Of a stretch of 6,738 nt of DNA, positions 6,317 through 6,738 are shown in pieces. The translations under genes and the position numbers were made by a program. The notes beneath the pieces are model-generated. The model made no database searches. It had not been told where the DNA came from and saw only the letters and a program-made list of their open reading frames with translations. Each line of letters starts with the position of its first letter. Position 1 is the first letter of the stretch. This DNA is from Desulfobulbaceae bacterium UBA5123 (GTDB taxonomy: Bacteria > Desulfobacterota > Desulfobulbia > Desulfobulbales > UBA5123): positions 13,676-20,413 of the forward strand of contig DHYT01000049.1 in NCBI GenBank assembly GCA_002415465.1, read 5' to 3'.

Positions 6317-6322
6317 AAAGGA
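6317..6322 (+). promoter_or_regulatory. dapL ribosome binding site
   Basis: AAAGGA lies 10 nt before the ATG at 6333. A nearer ATG at 6323 touches the site and opens a different frame with no resemblance to dapL, so 6333 is the start. Confidence 0.65.
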
Positions 6323-6332
6323 ATGTTCCCCC

Positions 6333-6738
6333 ATGGCACGTTTGAACGACAACTATCTGAAGCTGAAGGCCGGTTACCTGTTTCCGGAGATCGCGAAAAG
6401 GGTACGGGCATTCTCCGAGGCCAACCCCGAGGCCAAGGTGATCCGCCTGGGCATCGGCGATGTCACCCTTCCCCTGGTGCCCACCATCCTCAAGGCCTTC
6501 CACGAGGGGGTCGACGACCTCGGCCGGGCCGAGACCTTTCACGGCTACGGCCCGGAACAGGGCTACGAGTGGCTGATCAACACCATCATCGAGAAATCCT
6601 TCAAGCCGCTGGGGGTAACGCTGAAGAGCAGCGAGGTGTTCATCTCCGACGGCTCCAAGTGCGACTGCGCCAACATCCTCGATATCTTCGCCCTCGATAA
6701 CGTGGTGGCCATCGGCGACCCGGTCTACCCGGTCTACA
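6333..6738 (+). CDS. dapL: LL-diaminopimelate aminotransferase (3' truncated)
   Basis: The first 135 residues of a PLP-dependent class I/II aminotransferase, running off the window end; the family is about 410 residues long. It converts tetrahydrodipicolinate plus glutamate directly to LL-2,6-diaminopimelate, bypassing the succinylase/acetylase steps of lysine and peptidoglycan precursor synthesis. It acts in the cytosol as a homodimer. Diagnostic stretches: [16 protein letters not shown] (5-20), GIGDVTLPL (40-48), [11 protein letters not shown] (71-81, with the Tyr that reaches the partner active site), FISDGSKCD (103-111, binding the PLP phosphate) and IGDPVYPVY (127-135). The PLP lysine lies beyond the window. 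The gene is 166 nt from the upstream cluster and has its own promoter, so it is probably unrelated in function. DapL occurs in plants, Chlamydiae and many anaerobes including Deltaproteobacteria, which supports the lineage guess. Confidence 0.95.
   Translation, partial: MARLNDNYLKLKAGYLFPEIAKRVRAFSEANPEAKVIRLGIGDVTLPLVPTILKAFHEGVDDLGRAETFHGYGPEQGYEWLINTIIEKSFKPLGVTLKSSEVFISDGSKCDCANILDIFALDNVVAIGDPVYPVY

Noticed and set aside
6201..6330. Direct repeat AATGTTCCC at 6201-6209 and 6322-6330
   Set aside because: Only 9 bp and not placed like an operator pair; compatible with chance.
6323..6700. 125-codon open frame starting 10 nt before dapL
   Set aside because: It lies in a different frame from dapL, its ATG touches the Shine-Dalgarno sequence, and its product is Arg/Gly-rich with no family, while the 6333 frame is unmistakably DapL.

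Overview
The window is GC-rich with dense, tightly packed coding on the + strand. The last gene is a clear LL-diaminopimelate aminotransferase (dapL). That gene, the NtrB-type histidine kinase and the codon use suggest a deltaproteobacterial lineage (Desulfobulbales or Desulfuromonadales type, Desulfobacterota). This assignment is inferred from gene content, not from a marker gene.

Positions 1-6166 look like one transcription unit of five genes: (1) the 3' end of a membrane protein with a DUF202-like domain; (2) a 407-residue protein with a GspE/MshE N-terminal-like domain (MshEN) followed by two DUF202-like units; (3) a membrane-bound sensor histidine kinase; (4) a stand-alone CheY-like receiver; (5) a large PEP synthase/pyruvate phosphate dikinase-like protein. 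Genes 1/2 and 3/4 each overlap by 14 nt, genes 2/3 are 10 nt apart, and gene 5 starts at or within about 20 nt of the end of gene 4. No internal promoter or terminator was seen.

The most unusual signal is a seven-residue repeat, x-R-[T/N]-x-x-[A/S]-x. It runs five times in gene 1 and six times in each of two blocks in gene 2, 17 heptads in all, each block just before a hydrophobic hairpin. The DUF202 family normally has only about two such steps (ERTxLAW-xRTAL), so this looks like an expanded form. The second unusual signal is gene 5. It keeps the ATP-grasp and phosphohistidine modules of PEP synthase, but the C-terminal PEP-binding barrel is replaced by a different domain of about 290 residues.

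A working model, which is inference only, is a membrane-associated signalling and phosphotransfer module. The kinase senses a periplasmic cue and phosphorylates the receiver, which has no output domain and so must act on a partner. The dikinase-like enzyme and the DUF202/MshEN membrane proteins encoded alongside are the natural candidates.

Positions 6167-6332 are a 166-nt intergenic region with a sigma70-like promoter, a 12-bp palindrome over its -10 region and a leader hairpin. It drives dapL (6333 to the window end, truncated), which belongs to lysine and peptidoglycan precursor synthesis and is probably a separate unit.
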